Positions 42,289 through 53,368 of a DNA stretch of 64,000 bases are shown in pieces. Position 1 is the first letter of the stretch. Each line of letters opens with the position of its first letter. Below the pieces are notes generated by a model. That model did no database searches and was not told where the DNA came from. It worked only from the letters and a program-made list of their open reading frames with translations. A program made the position numbers and the translations under genes. Origin of the DNA: Amorphophallus konjac (lineage: Eukaryota; Streptophyta; Magnoliopsida; Alismatales; Araceae); contig CM040125.1 of the NCBI GenBank assembly GCA_022559845.1, positions 325,011,829 to 325,075,828 of the forward strand. Direction: 5' to 3'.

Positions 42289-43155
42289 CTAAGGGTAGTA
42301 CTTTTTAAGATAAAGCCCGTTCCAAGGGTAGGATAACTCGGTCCCTTCGGCGTTGACTAGCTTGTAGGCGTTGCCAGGGTACACGGCTTGAATTACAAAT
42401 GGTCCTTCCCAATTGGGTTGGAGCTTAGAACGCGGCCCTCCAGGTTTGACAAAAATTCGTTTTACGACCATCTCACCGACTTTGAATTTTCTCTCAACGA
42501 CTTTCTTTTGGTAAAAGCGAGCGAGTCTATTTTGGTACACACGCGCATGCTCGGCAGCGGCCAGCCGCTTCTCATCCAAGAGTTCCAACTGGGCGAGGAG
42601 TGAATTACGACGGTCGTCGAGGGGAAATTCCTCGTCCAATTGTACCCTGAGAGAAGGGATCAGAGTCTCGTACGGGACTACCGCTTCCATACCGTAAGTA
42701 AGGGCAAACGGAGTCTGCCCGGTGGGGGTACGGATTGAAGTGCGATAGGCCCATAGAGCTTCGATAAGCTTTTCTGGCCAGTCTGAAAACTTACTGGACT
42801 CGCATGTTTTCTTGATGATTTTGATCAATGTTTTATTGGTGGCCTCCGCTTGGCCATTACCTTGTGGGTAATAAGGCGATGAATGATGCAATGCAATTGC
42901 GTACCTTTTGCAGAGGTCCTGAAGGTCCTGAGAAATGAACTGTGGCCCATTGTCGGTGACGATTGTGCTTGGGACGCCGAACCTGGCGAGGATGTTCTTC
43001 ATGATGAACTTGCAGACTGTTGACGCCTTGATTTCCGCGTAAGCTTCGGCTTCGGCCCATTTGGTGAAGTATTCCGTCGCAGTAAGGATGAAAGATTTCT
43101 GTTTGGTGAGGGAATTGGGATCACCTAGGGGACCGATGATGTCGAATGCCCACAT
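42289..43155 (-). pseudogene. Integrase core of element C
   Basis: It has an integrase catalytic core with the first Asp in MWAFDIIGPL, the second in TIVTDNGPQF and Glu in GNGQAEATNKTL, so the acidic triad is complete, followed by the C-terminal region (NWEGPFVIQAVYPGNAYKL). The frame differs by one base from the upstream part that ends in the integrase zinc finger (CVKCQLHADKIH) near 43160. A one-base loss in or near TCCTCCCATGG accounts for the break. Apart from that break the domain is open. Confidence 0.85.
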
Positions 43156-45344
43156 GGAGAAAGGCCATGGGAGGATATTGGATGAAGTGAGGAAGATGGT
43201 GAATGGATTTTATCGGCGTGAAGTTGACACTTGACACACCTACGGACATAGACGGCACAATCCACTTCCATAGTGGGCCAGTAAAAGCCTTGCCTAATGA
43301 TCTTCTTGGCGAGCATCTGGCTATTCACGTGGCCACCGCACACACCCGAGTGTGCTTCTTCTACGCATTTCCAAACCTCATTGTCGTCAAGACACCTTAA
43401 CAGAACGCCAGTAAGGCTCCTCCTATAGAGTAGACCTCCAACCAATGTGTATTTCAGAGCCACCCTTCTTATGGCTTTCTTATCTTCTGTGGTGGCTCCT
43501 TCAGGATAAGACTGATCTTTACAATATTTGACAATTTCATAGAACCATGGTTTCTCATCGTCAGCCAGCTCTTCTTCGACTTCTGCCAGCATGATCTCCC
43601 TCTTCTCAAGAATTTCTCCCTTCTGGATCTTCTGTAGGACTCGTTCCTTGATCTTTAAGAGGTAAGGGTCCTGAACGGCAGGGACAAGACGCTTGTAGAG
43701 AATGATGGATCTAAACCATGCACCTAAAGGAAATTTGAAGGATGACGCCAAGGAGGCGAGGGCATCGGCCAGAATGTTCTGTTCGCGAGGAACATGGACA
43801 AAGATCAGCTTGGTGAACAATTTGGCATAGGCGGAGACCAGCTCCTGATAGGGTTTGAGCTTGGGATCGAGGGTGCGATATTTGGTAAGCACCTGGCGGA
43901 GAACAAGTTGACTATCACCCACGACTCGCAACTCAGTGATATAGAAAGAACGGGCTAGTTCCAGGCCAGCTAGAAGAGCCTCGTATTCAGCGATGTTGTT
44001 GGTGACTGGGAACGCGAGCTGAAATGCCTCTGGGATGGTAACGCCTTCAGGCGTTAGAAGGACAATGCCGATACCCTTCCCTTGGGAATTTAGAGCTCCA
44101 TCAAAATATAATGTCCACATTGGCTTGTCGGATTGGGCGATGGACATTAGTTCCTCATCTGGAAACTCTGATTGGACAGGGTCAAACTTGGGGAGAGGAT
44201 GGTGGGCGAGATGCTCGGCTATGGCATAGCCTTTAATTGCCTTTTGCTGGATGTAGGTGATGTCGAACTGGGAAAGAAAACTTTGCCAGCGTGCTAGCCT
44301 ATCAGTAAGGATGGATTTCTCCAGAAGAAACTTGATAGGGTTCATGCGAGCAATCAAGTGGACCTCATGAGCCAAGAAGTAGTGCTTCAATTTCTGCACC
44401 ACCCAAACGAGGGCAGCACAGGTTTTCTCCATGACTGTGTACTTCTGCTCACAGGGATTGAGAAGTTTGGACAAGTAATAGGTTGCCCGTTCCTTGCCTT
44501 CTTCATCAACTTGTGCGAGGACAGCTCCCACGGAGTCGTCCAAGACTGAGATGTAGAGGATCAGAGGTTTTTCTGGTTTGGGTGGAATGAGAACGGGTGG
44601 ACTAGCCAGATATTCCTTTAACCCTTCAAAAGCTTTTTGGCATTTAGAATCCCAGTGGAATTTCACTCCTGGCTTGGTCAACTCATAGAAAGGTCTACAC
44701 CTTTGTGAGTGCTGAGACACAAACCGACGAATAAACTGCAACCTCCCGATTAAACCTCGGACTTCCCTCAAATTCTTGGGAGGTGGCATATCCCTGATGG
44801 CCTTAGCTTTGTCGGGATCTATCTCGATCCCTCTTTTACTCACAATGAAGCCTAGTAATTTACCCGATGATACACCAAACACACACTTCTTCGGATTCAT
44901 TTTCAATTGGAACTCCCTTGATCTCTGCAAGACCTTAGCCAAAACCCTTGGATGTTCCATCCTGGTCCTTGATTTCACCAATAGATCATCCACATACACC
45001 TCCAGATATATGTGCATCATGTCGTGAAATATGGCCATCATAGCTCTTTGGTAAGTAGCTCCAGCATTCTTTAACCCAAACGGCATGACCACGTAACAAT
45101 ATGTTCCCCAAGGTGTAGTGAATGATGTCTTCTCTTGATCCTCTTCTGCCAAACGAATTTGATTATATCCTGAAAATCCATCCATGAATGAGAGGGTCTC
45201 ATACCCCGCTGTGTTGTCGATCAACACATCAATGTGAGGCAAGGGAAAATCATCCTTTGGACACGCGCGGTTAAGGTCCCGGAAGTCGATGCAAATCCTG
45301 ACTTTCCATCTTTCTTCATGACCGGGACAATGTTTGCCACCCAT
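43125..45344 (-). pseudogene. Reverse transcriptase, RNase H, archaeal-type RNase H and integrase N-terminus of element C
   Basis: The RT palm motif YVDDLLVKS lies near 44985-44996 and the fingers motif CPKDDFPLPHIDVLID upstream. The native RNase H is followed by the second, archaeal-type RNase H (LYFDGALNSQGKG, AEYEALLAGLELA, VVGDSQLV and ILADALASLAS), the diagnostic order of the Tat lineage. The frame then reaches the integrase zinc finger. It is open throughout, but is joined to its neighbours only by frame changes at about 45304 and 43150. Confidence 0.9.
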
Positions 45345-46066
45345 TGAGGATAAAGGACGACTCTAATAAACCTGGCTTTATGGAGCTTGTCGACTTCTTC
45401 TTTCATTTTCAAAGCCATTTGAGGGTGGAAACGCCTTAACCTTTGTTTTACCGAGACGGACCCTGGTTTTAGGGTTAAACGGTGTTCGACCAGGGTTGAA
45501 TCCAGACCCGGCATATCCTCGTAGCTCCATGCAAACGTGTCCTTATATTCCTTGAGAACTTCAATTAATGCCTCTTCTTCAGAGGGTGGTAGATTATCAC
45601 TTATGAGGATGATCCTAGGGTCTTCCTCAGTTCCCAAGTTGACTTCTTTGGTGGACTCTTCTACGGCGGTTGACGGCTCGTCGAATCTCCTTATTCCACT
45701 AGCATATGCGCCAGCCGCATCCTCATATTCTTCACCCTCATCTTCAGTAGGGTATTCTTCATCTGTGATCTCGTAGACTCCATACCCCTCATTAATTGTG
45801 CAGTTGCCCTCACATTCTATTTCCGGTAGCTGGATGGGATTTTCTAGCAACTGAGGGACGGCAAGAAGGGCCTGACACCTGGCGGCTAAATCCAGAAGGA
45901 ATCGACGAGGGATCTGCCTACCCTTGGATTTCTTCCTAGGTACTACCTTTGACTTATTATTCCTAGATTGACTGACATTATTTACAGAAGAAGAAAAAGA
46001 TGAAGAGGATGGTGAAGAATGTACAGGGGAAGACCCCTTAGAGGAGGGGTAGAAAAGGTCGCTCAT
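45221..46066 (-). pseudogene. Protease-RT linker and RT N-terminus of element C
   Basis: A Ser-rich, then basic, then acidic linker leads into the RT start (YKDTFAWSYEDMPGLD, LTLKPGSVSVKQRLRRFHP, VVLYPQWVANIVPVMKKDGK). After KKDGK the frame is lost near 45304; the continuation (VRICIDFRDLNRA) is one base off. The segment overlaps the preceding one by ATGA at 46065-46068. Confidence 0.8.
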
Positions 46067-47462
46067 CAGACCTTGGACGGGTGGTCCGCAGGGCGGGACG
46101 CACCCGTGGGAGATGTGGGAAGTTTCCTCAACGAAGATGTGTTGTTGAGGAGTTTGGAAATTGACGTTTTTTTTTCGTTTTCATTTTTGATGACAAAACA
46201 GTGAAAAGAGATCGGGGGAGAGAGAAAAGTGGTTATGGCTAGAGGATTGGGAGGCTCGTAGAGCAGATCATGATTGAAGACCTGGCACGGGTTGAGAAAC
46301 CCGCGTAGGTATGTAAGTAGAGAGGGGGGTCTGGGAAGATCATCAGACAACCATATGGCCCAGGAAGATGACAGCAACAAAGGTTGTGATGAGTGAATGG
46401 AGAAGATGACGGCTAATGAGTCGTCGGTGGTGATGGTGATGGCGGATGAAGATCCGCTGGTGACAGGGTCCTTCTGGCGAGGACGAGGATAGTTTGGAAC
46501 CTTGGCAACAGTGGTGATATTCTCTAGCATTCCGGAGATCAATGGCGGTCCTTCAAGCTGTGGAGGCGAGAACATCCTTTCCAGTGCAGCGGAAGTGTCC
46601 CGTATATCAAACCATTTGTCCCACTCGCATTCCGGATCTTTGATCTTGCCTCTTTTGGTGACCCTCGGACATTTTTCAGCCGAATATACAGCACGTGATC
46701 CCCCATGTGCCTCTTGCGGGTAATCTCCCATCTGAACAACGGGTCCTTTGTTGAAGTGGTTTGATAGGGTCCATGTGAGGGGCTTCCAATCCTCCTTGAA
46801 TGGTCCTTTGAAGCCTAGGCCAAACCTGCGGTTCGGCCTAATCTCCTTTGGTGGTTTCAGCCTACCTTGTAGCCGTGCGCCCAGACCTTTGCCTGTTGAT
46901 AGCTGATGTTCCTCATAATCTCCCAACCTTTTGAGTGAAAAGGGAGATATGGCGTGGTTACCTTGACCGGCTTTTTTGGTGCTAGCGGAATGTGAGATGG
47001 ATCACGCACGTCCAGCAGTGACAATATGGGCCGATGAGACGGCCAAACAGAGGGCAGAGAGGTGTTGATAGCATCCACCGTGTGAAGGACAGGTGTGCTG
47101 ACTACTTTAATAATTCTTCCATTGTAAGGAAACTTCAAGCACTGATGGTTGGTGGAAGGCACAGCATCTATGGCTTCAATGTAAGGGCGACCCAGTATGG
47201 CCTTGAATGTGGGGTCCATGTCGAGGACATGGAATTCCGTGGGGACTGACATAGGACCTAGCTCTGCCCTTAGAATAATCATCCCTTGCGGCGGCCTTTT
47301 GCTATTGTCATAAGCCGTGACTGTGATTGAAGAAGGTCTTATCTGTTCCTGTTCGACCCCACACAACTGAAGGGTGCTCATGGAGATCACATTTATGGAC
47401 GCACCCGTGTCTACAAGGCATGGGTTTATGGATACCCCATTAATTTTTATTGAAACACACAA
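46066..47462 (-). pseudogene. Protease and downstream linker of element C
   Basis: The aspartic protease motif CLVDTGASINVI lies near 47410-47430, with LDMDPTFKAILGRPYIEAID further on. The frame from 47462 ends at 46857. The next open frame (46926-46066) starts with a glycine-rich motif GKGLGARLQGRLKP followed by RFGLGFKGPF, a signature seen after protease in Tat-type elements. A one-base frame change separates the two, and another separates gag from protease at about 47465. Confidence 0.75.
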
Positions 47463-50431
47463 TGCATATTTCGAGCTTCCTTGGGAGCGAGCTCGTAGTT
47501 GTGGAACATGATGGCCGGTTGCGTGTCCGTTGGGGTCAGGACGGCAGAAATCTTTTCTACAGGGAGGTCCTCATTCACCATGACCTTTTGAAGATACTCC
47601 ATTAAGGCTGCCTGATGGGATGTGGATCTCTGAAGCAGCTCCAGGATGGAGATCCGAGCAGGCGTCTTGTCCAAGTGTTTCAACAAATCATACTGTGTTC
47701 CAGGGATAGATCTTTCCGGTTGTTCTCCATCGTCCCTCTCTGGCTGAGACTGCTCGGGATTCTGACTGTTCTGGGGGAAAACCCTGTGGAAAATCCTTCC
47801 ACTCCGGAGCACCATTGCCTGTGGCTTTTGTACCTCTATAGGGGTAGCAGTGGGTTTTAACAGAGGTTTGAGGGGTAGTGGTGGAGGGATGGTTGATGAA
47901 GCAGGGGTGATGATGGGAGCAGGGATTCTGATGAGGGGTTTGTTAGGTGGAGGCATGGTGGAGGTAGAGGGGATATCGCACGGGTTATGAAGGATAAGGG
48001 GTCTGGAAGGTGGAGGTGGAGGCAAAGTGGAAGTGGGTAAGGTTTGGAGCGGGTAATGGTGTTGAGATGGATGGTGGATGATGAGTGGTTTTGAAGGCAT
48101 TGGCGGTGGTATGGTGGAGACAGGCGGGGTTACGTACGGTGGACGGGTGATAAGGGGCTTAGAAGGCATAGGGGCAAATGCAGTAGAGGTGGATGGTAAA
48201 GTGGGGGAGTGAGAGAAGATGAGAGGGTGTGAGGGTGTAATGAAGGGTGTTGGCTGATAGGTCATTGGGGTGCGAATGAGAGGGCGTGATGGCAGTGGAA
48301 ATGGTGAAGGCGGTACTAACGTGGGTTGATGAGAGAGAGGTGCTACCCGGGCAAGGCGAGGGGGTTGCATGATGATAGGGTTGGCGGTAGAAAGAATAGA
48401 GGTACTTTCTGGATGCCACACCTGCTCTCTCCCGACTTCCGGGAAGGAGGAGATGGGGTTGACCTGATGATTGGGTTGTTGGTGCTCCGGTAATGGATTC
48501 TGGATTATGCCCATGTTGGGCTGTTGTGGTTGGGCCTGCTGAGGCTGCTGTTGTTGTTGTGGTTGTTGCTGTGGCTGCTGTTGTAACTGCTGCTGTTGTT
48601 GCTGGAACTGTGGCCTAGGAGGAGGTCTCCTAGCCTTGAGAGTGGCGACGTATCGCCTCATTTCATCCCAGTCAATCCCGCCTTCATCATTCGTATCGTG
48701 GATGTAATCTTTAAACTGAAAGCAGTTGTCCACTGTGTGTCCTGGCTGCCTGTGATAGACGCAGTATCTGGAGGTATCAACATTCGGGGGCCACACGGGC
48801 CTTTCCCTGGGTAGGATGAGTGTGTTTGAGGCCATGAGGGCGTTGAAAATATCCGCCAGAGTTTCTGGCAATGGTGGGTAATAGGCTCTCTTGGGACCAA
48901 TCGGCCTCCTTTGTTGCTGTGGGGGACCGTAATTTCCTGGGGGTGGAACTTGGTTGTACTGAAGTGGTGGTTGTTGTTGCTGGGGTCGAGGTTGTTGCTG
49001 GGGTTGAAGTAGTTGAGGCATGTTGTTCTGAGGTGGATCGTTTTGGGGTGGAGGACGAGAGGGGAAGGGACCTGGTTGGAGGGGAGGTCGGGGCATTTGT
49101 GGAAGCCTTGGGTTGGCTACATAGTTGGCGTTGTTGACCGCACTCACTTGCTCATTTGTTACGACCCCTTCTGTTGCTCCGCCTGGGACACCAGCGCCTG
49201 TCTTTCTGACCACCTTGGGCTTCGGCGGCTCGAACATGTTCATAATGGGGGAGTCTTTTAACTGGGTTTGGATGTACCGGGCTCTTTCATAGAGCTCTTC
49301 CATGGTGGTGAGCTTATTCATGGCCAAGACATGCCTGAACTGTGGGGTCGCATTGGATACGATCATCTTTACTTGTTCAGGTTCCGAGAGGGTATCTCTT
49401 ATTCTTTCTGCCAGAGACCTCCATCTATCAGCATAGCGGACAAAATCCTCGTCGGACTTCATCTTTTCGGCCACTAGGTCGGTAATGGAGAGAGAGGGAC
49501 CGACCCTATCCCGATACTTTTGCAAGAACCTTCTCTGGACTGTTTCAAAATTCTCGGCCTCGCGGGGCTCCAAAGAATAGAACCACTCTAGCGCAGGACC
49601 GTCCAATGACCTCCGAAAGAGGTATGCCAGGGATCTCTGGTCGTTTTGCCAATAGGATGACTCATACATGAAATCCTTGAGGTGAATGAAGGGGTTGCCA
49701 GTGCCATTGTACCTGCGGTACGTGGGCATTTCGGAGGGAGGAAGATGGATGACCGGAAGGATTGGCAAAGCAACCTCCGGGGTGGATTTCACGTCCACCA
49801 TTTTCTTCAAATTCTGAAACTGTTCGTCCATCCTATTGAACCTATTGAGGAGCGATTGGGCGAGCTCCTCGGGCGGTGAAGGTGGCACTTGCCACTGGGG
49901 AGGAAAATGTCTCCCGGAGACTTGAGGGGGAAACCCTGAATGAGAGGGAGCTGCCGGGCCGCCGATAGTTGGCCCCGGCTGAAGCGGTATGTGGGGAACA
50001 ACAGGGGTTTGAGATTGCGAAGGGAACTGGAACGAGGGTGGTTGTTGGCTCGCTTGCCCTTGAAGCGAGGGAGATTGGATGGCTTGTGCCAGTGAAGGAG
50101 ATGGAATGGCCCGCACCGATTCTTGGAGAGGTGCGATGGCCGGAGTTGATTCCTGGGGAGCGGGGGAAACAGATTTCCCCTTCAGAATGGCCTGGAAGGC
50201 CCGGAGCTGCTCAGAGGTAAGCTCCGTGTTGGCGAGGACACCTAGCAAAGAGGAGATGTCCTGTGGCGGGGATGTGTCCCCTGTGGTAACCTGCACCTCA
50301 CGTGAGGGCTCATGGGAAGGACCCGCGTCCATAGCATGGACTCGCGGCTCGACTGACTCACCACGACCAGGGTGGTTCTCCTCAAAAGACTCGTGAGCCA
50401 TGCTCACAGTTTTCCCGGAACGCAAAAACAT
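47447..50431 (-). CDS. gag polyprotein of element C (994 aa)
   Basis: This is a single open frame from the ATG at 50431. Order: a Pro/Gln-rich N-terminus, the capsid-like retrotransposon gag domain at about residues 215-360 (DFMYESSYWQNDQRSLAYLF, ALEWFYSL, FLQKYRDRVG), a second Pro/Gln-rich segment, a zinc-knuckle variant CVYHRQPGHTVDNC near residue 568, poly-Gln runs coded by CAG/CAA-rich repeats, and a long Pro/Ser/Leu-rich tail with repeated PSRPLI/PSKPLI motifs. The tail (residues about 660-880) makes it longer than usual gag proteins. It would package element RNA in virus-like particles. Confidence 0.85.
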   Translation of the reverse strand: MFLRSGKTVSMAHESFEENHPGRGESVEPRVHAMDAGPSHEPSREVQVTTGDTSPPQDISSLLGVLANTELTSEQLRAFQAILKGKSVSPAPQESTPAIAPLQESVRAIPSPSLAQAIQSPSLQGQASQQPPSFQFPSQSQTPVVPHIPLQPGPTIGGPAAPSHSGFPPQVSGRHFPPQWQVPPSPPEELAQSLLNRFNRMDEQFQNLKKMVDVKSTPEVALPILPVIHLPPSEMPTYRRYNGTGNPFIHLKDFMYESSYWQNDQRSLAYLFRRSLDGPALEWFYSLEPREAENFETVQRRFLQKYRDRVGPSLSITDLVAEKMKSDEDFVRYADRWRSLAERIRDTLSEPEQVKMIVSNATPQFRHVLAMNKLTTMEELYERARYIQTQLKDSPIMNMFEPPKPKVVRKTGAGVPGGATEGVVTNEQVSAVNNANYVANPRLPQMPRPPLQPGPFPSRPPPQNDPPQNNMPQLLQPQQQPRPQQQQPPLQYNQVPPPGNYGPPQQQRRPIGPKRAYYPPLPETLADIFNALMASNTLILPRERPVWPPNVDTSRYCVYHRQPGHTVDNCFQFKDYIHDTNDEGGIDWDEMRRYVATLKARRPPPRPQFQQQQQQLQQQPQQQPQQQQQPQQAQPQQPNMGIIQNPLPEHQQPNHQVNPISSFPEVGREQVWHPESTSILSTANPIIMQPPRLARVAPLSHQPTLVPPSPFPLPSRPLIRTPMTYQPTPFITPSHPLIFSHSPTLPSTSTAFAPMPSKPLITRPPYVTPPVSTIPPPMPSKPLIIHHPSQHHYPLQTLPTSTLPPPPPSRPLILHNPCDIPSTSTMPPPNKPLIRIPAPIITPASSTIPPPLPLKPLLKPTATPIEVQKPQAMVLRSGRIFHRVFPQNSQNPEQSQPERDDGEQPERSIPGTQYDLLKHLDKTPARISILELLQRSTSHQAALMEYLQKVMVNEDLPVEKISAVLTPTDTQPAIMFHNYELAPKEARNMHCVFQ

Positions 50432-51335
50432 ACACTAGCAAGCAAATAGCAGAGATTATCAAACAAGTGGATGCCTTTACGCCCCTTTTTTGTGTTTTGA
50501 TTTTGATGATTTTTTTTTGTGTTTTTAACCAGATCCGAAGTTCACACAAAATAGGGACCCTAGTTCGTTTTTGTTTTCACCACCGTGTCAGCTAGGGGCT
50601 CTCGTCTCACCACGAATGGGTCGACTAACTCCGGGGAACTTCAATGGTACAACCGGCCCAGTGAACGAAGAGGAGATTCTTCGATGTCGGGGACTTACGG
50701 AGGTCCCAGTGGAGGAGATTCTAGTCCGTCGAGAGGAATTCCCGAACGGAGAGTCCTTCTTTCACCGAGAGAGGGTGATCCTTAGAAAAAGTAAAAAAAA
50801 GAAAGAAAAGGGGGTAAATGCATGAAATGCGGTGCTGGATAAAAGATATGTAACACACAGATGGAGCAGAGATAAGCACACAAATATAACAGATGTATAG
50901 CAGTGATATAACAAGAATATAACAACAATAAACAGATAGAGGAAGATATAGCCGTTCTACTTTCCAAGACAACACAAACTTAAAAATGACAAAAGAGGGG
51001 ACTAAGGGGGGTGCACGTGGTGCACGAGGGGGATGACACAGCGCATGCGGGCGCAATAAGAAGGGGGACACACGAGGGTGCCAAGTGGAGGGAGCACACG
51101 TGGGTGCCGAGTGGAGGGGCACACGTGGGTGCCAAATGGAGGGGGCACACGTGGGTGCCGAGATAACGCAGACCTCTAAGTAATCACAAAGGACCGGGGG
51201 GAGTGCACGTGGTGCACGAGGAAAATGATGTAGCGCACGTGGGCGCAATAGGGAGAGGCACACGCGGGTGCCGAAAGAAGGGAGGCACACGTGGGTGCCG
51301 AGAGTTCAAGGGTAACCCAAAAAATCAAAAAGAAT
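50432..51335 (-). other. Leader of element C between PBS and gag
   Basis: No gene is supported. It includes A/G-rich stretches and, near the PBS, a cluster of repeats with CACGTG cores (51014-51293). Minus-strand frames across it read as repeated Ala-Pro-Thr-Cys-type peptides produced by these repeats. Confidence 0.6.
51014..51293. promoter_or_regulatory. Cluster of seven CACGTG (G-box) cores in the leader of element C
   Basis: CACGTG occurs at 51014, 51097, 51122, 51148, 51206, 51236 and 51288, mostly as GGCACACGTGGGTGCC repeated every 25-50 bp. CACGTG is the known core bound by plant bZIP and bHLH factors. Whether it acts as an enhancer here is inference. Confidence 0.55.
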
Positions 51336-51353
51336 GTCCCACCGTGATCACCA
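51336..51353 (-). other. Primer binding site of element C
   Basis: The minus strand reads TGGTGATCACGGTGGGAC, three bases after the 5' LTR end CCACA. I did not identify the matching tRNA. Confidence 0.6.
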
Positions 51354-51356
51354 ATC

Positions 51357-53099
51357 TGTGGAAGCCGAGGAATCCACTCAAGGAGAAGAAAACAAACTAA
51401 ACTACAGACTATCAAGTGACTAAAAATTAAGAAGGATTATGAAACGTGCCAATATGAGGAAAGAGCATACGTAGGATGCTAAAGGGATGTGATCGCCAGA
51501 GGGGTTACCTCAAAGAAACGAAATGATCGCGTGTACCTTGTATTGAGCGCGGAGATTGTGAATCCTCGAGAGCGGGAAATGGCAGGTTGCTTCTTCCTCC
51601 CCCTTCGGCCGGCCGACGGAGAGGGCTTTCCTCAGGTACCCTTGCAAAACAACGACAAACAAGTAACGAGTGGATCAGAAAGACGAAGGTGCAGTATTCA
51701 AATTCTAACGACGCAAGTAACGAAATGATGGCAAGACACACACCTGGTTGGTGTTGTCTTTTAAACCCCTCTCGGACACGAGTAGGAGGAAAATGCTTAT
51801 GATGAATGGCGATTATTCCGACGTAGAAACGGGAAGAGACTCCCTCATAAAAGGGGGGGGGGTAGAAGATATGATATGATGAATGCAAGATAACTAGGAA
51901 AGAAGAGGAGAGAATGGCTTATTGGATGGTCGATGGCGAGATCCGGCGGAGCTTCGGCAGCGTAGGGACGACGAGGTAGCGCGGCGGGCGAAGGCGGCCT
52001 CTCTCCTGCGAGCACGGGCACCCGAGGATCCGGCAGGACCTCCCCTACAAAACACCCACGGGTTAGGAATAGAATCGGCAGCCTCTCGGCGCTCTTTTTT
52101 CGACCTCGAACTGAGGGGGGGTAGGCCTCTATTTATAGAGGTCGGGAGGATGGGGGCGTCCAGAGGCCTGGACGCCTCCATAACTTGGATTTTCTTCAAA
52201 CGACAGACTGAGCGACGGTCAGTCGATGGCCGGGGGTCGCCCGTGAGCTGGTTGATGGAGGCGTCCAGGGGCCTGGACGCCTCCATAACTTGGATTTTCT
52301 TCAAACGACAGGCTGAGCAACGGTCAGTCGATGGCCGGGGGTCGCCCATGAGCTGGTTGATGGAGGCGTCCAGGGGCCTGGACGCCTCCATAACTTGGAT
52401 TTTCTTCAAACGACAGACTGAGCAACGGTCAGTCGATGGCCGGGGGTCGCCCGTGAGCTGGTTGATGGAGGCGTCCAGGGGCCTGGACGCTCCATAACTT
52501 GGATTTTCTTCAAACGACAGGCTGAGCAACGGTCAGTCGATGGCGGGGGTCGCCCGTGAGCTGGTTGATGGAGGCGTCCATGGGCCTGGACGCTTCCATA
52601 ACTTGGATTTTCTTCAAACGACAGACTGAGCAACGGTCAGTCGATGGCCGGGGTCGCCCGTGAGCTGTTGATGGAGGCGTCCATGGGCCTGGACGCTTCC
52701 ATAACTTGGATTTTCTTAAACGACAGACTGAGCAACGGTCAGTCAATGGCCAGGGGTCGCCCGTGAGCTGGTTGATGGAGGCGTCCAGGGGCCTAGACGC
52801 CTCCATGATGACCCCCGGATTCCCCCAAAAAGGGTGTCGGCAGTCGTCCGTTAGGCATTTTCCTGGTCCCGGCAACTTCTGATGCATCCGATTGATGTTG
52901 ATGCCGTTCGAATGCCGCATGATTTTCACGACGAGGCGGTTTCCAGATGCCGAAGGAGCGTTACGCTACTCGCCCAGAAGATGAGAGACGACTTAAAGAT
53001 AGGAAACACTCAAGTGATTCAAAAATGCGAAAGCCGCTGCGGGGCGTCGTGTGGTAATATGAGATTTTCTCAGGGGACGTCAGGAATAGCGTGTCTACA
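51357..53099 (-). repeat. 5' LTR of element C
   Basis: It is 1,743 bp and collinear with 27656-29401, with roughly 2-3% differences by eye. It carries the same TATA box (about 52128-52143) and 105-bp repeats. Confidence 0.95.
52148..52810. repeat. 105-bp tandem repeat in the right LTR of C
   Basis: Six full units and one partial unit, each opening with the GGCGTCC-GGACGCC palindrome. The copy number equals that in the left LTR, with private point differences in each. Confidence 0.9.
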
Positions 53100-53104
53100 A
53101 TGGG
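53100..53104. repeat. Target-site duplication of element C, right copy (ATGGG)
   Basis: It matches 27651-27655. The ORF of element A resumes here. Confidence 0.95.
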
Positions 53105-53363
53105 GAGGGGTAGTAGTGGAGGTCTAGGTTGGGCATCTTGTAACTCACGGGGGTGGGTGCACCAAATTTGGCTCAATGGGTTTTCTTTGGGTAGGAATGA
53201 GTTCTCTTGACCAAATTGGGCTTCATATTCTTTTTCCCAATCTTGGGGAGCCTCATGGACTTCGGTCACCTCCTTAAGTTCCTTTTGGAAAGGGGTGGGA
53301 GGAGGATTTGTGGGCCGAATTGGGGTACTTCCGTTTGGACATGGCATGGGTGTCTTCAGGAGA
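53100..53363 (-). CDS. Element A ORF, middle piece (between elements B and C)
   Basis: This is an 88-codon segment of A's ORF, Pro-rich (RPTNPPPTPFQKEL) with an acidic stretch. Its frame connects exactly to 59832 across B and to 27650 across C once one TSD copy is removed at each site. No domain is recognised. Confidence 0.6.
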
Positions 53364-53368
53364 GAGTC
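53364..53368. repeat. Target-site duplication of element B, left copy (GAGTC)
   Basis: It lies directly before the LTR start TGATGCGGG and matches 59832-59836. Confidence 0.95.

Larger units (their letters stand above)
27656..53099 (-). mobile_element. Element C: 25.4-kb Tat-lineage retrotransposon with four antisense genes
   Basis: It has two LTRs of about 1.74 kb, a TSD (ATGGG), a PBS beside the right LTR and a PPT beside the left LTR. On the minus strand it has leader, gag, protease, RT, RNase H, archaeal-type RNase H and integrase (50431-42289). Between integrase and the 3' LTR it has 12.9 kb holding a plus-strand cluster: a DUF7745-like gene (30574), PMD gene (32649), PMD relic (36170) and PMD gene (37936). 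The size and the Tat-type pol resemble Ogre/Tat giants. LTR divergence is about 2-3% by eye. It is inserted in the ORF of element A. Confidence 0.95.

Noticed and set aside
50721..51290. 189-codon minus ORF in the leader of C
   Set aside because: Its repeated Ala-Pro-Thr-Cys-type peptides come from the CACGTG-containing repeats; it lies in the untranslated leader.
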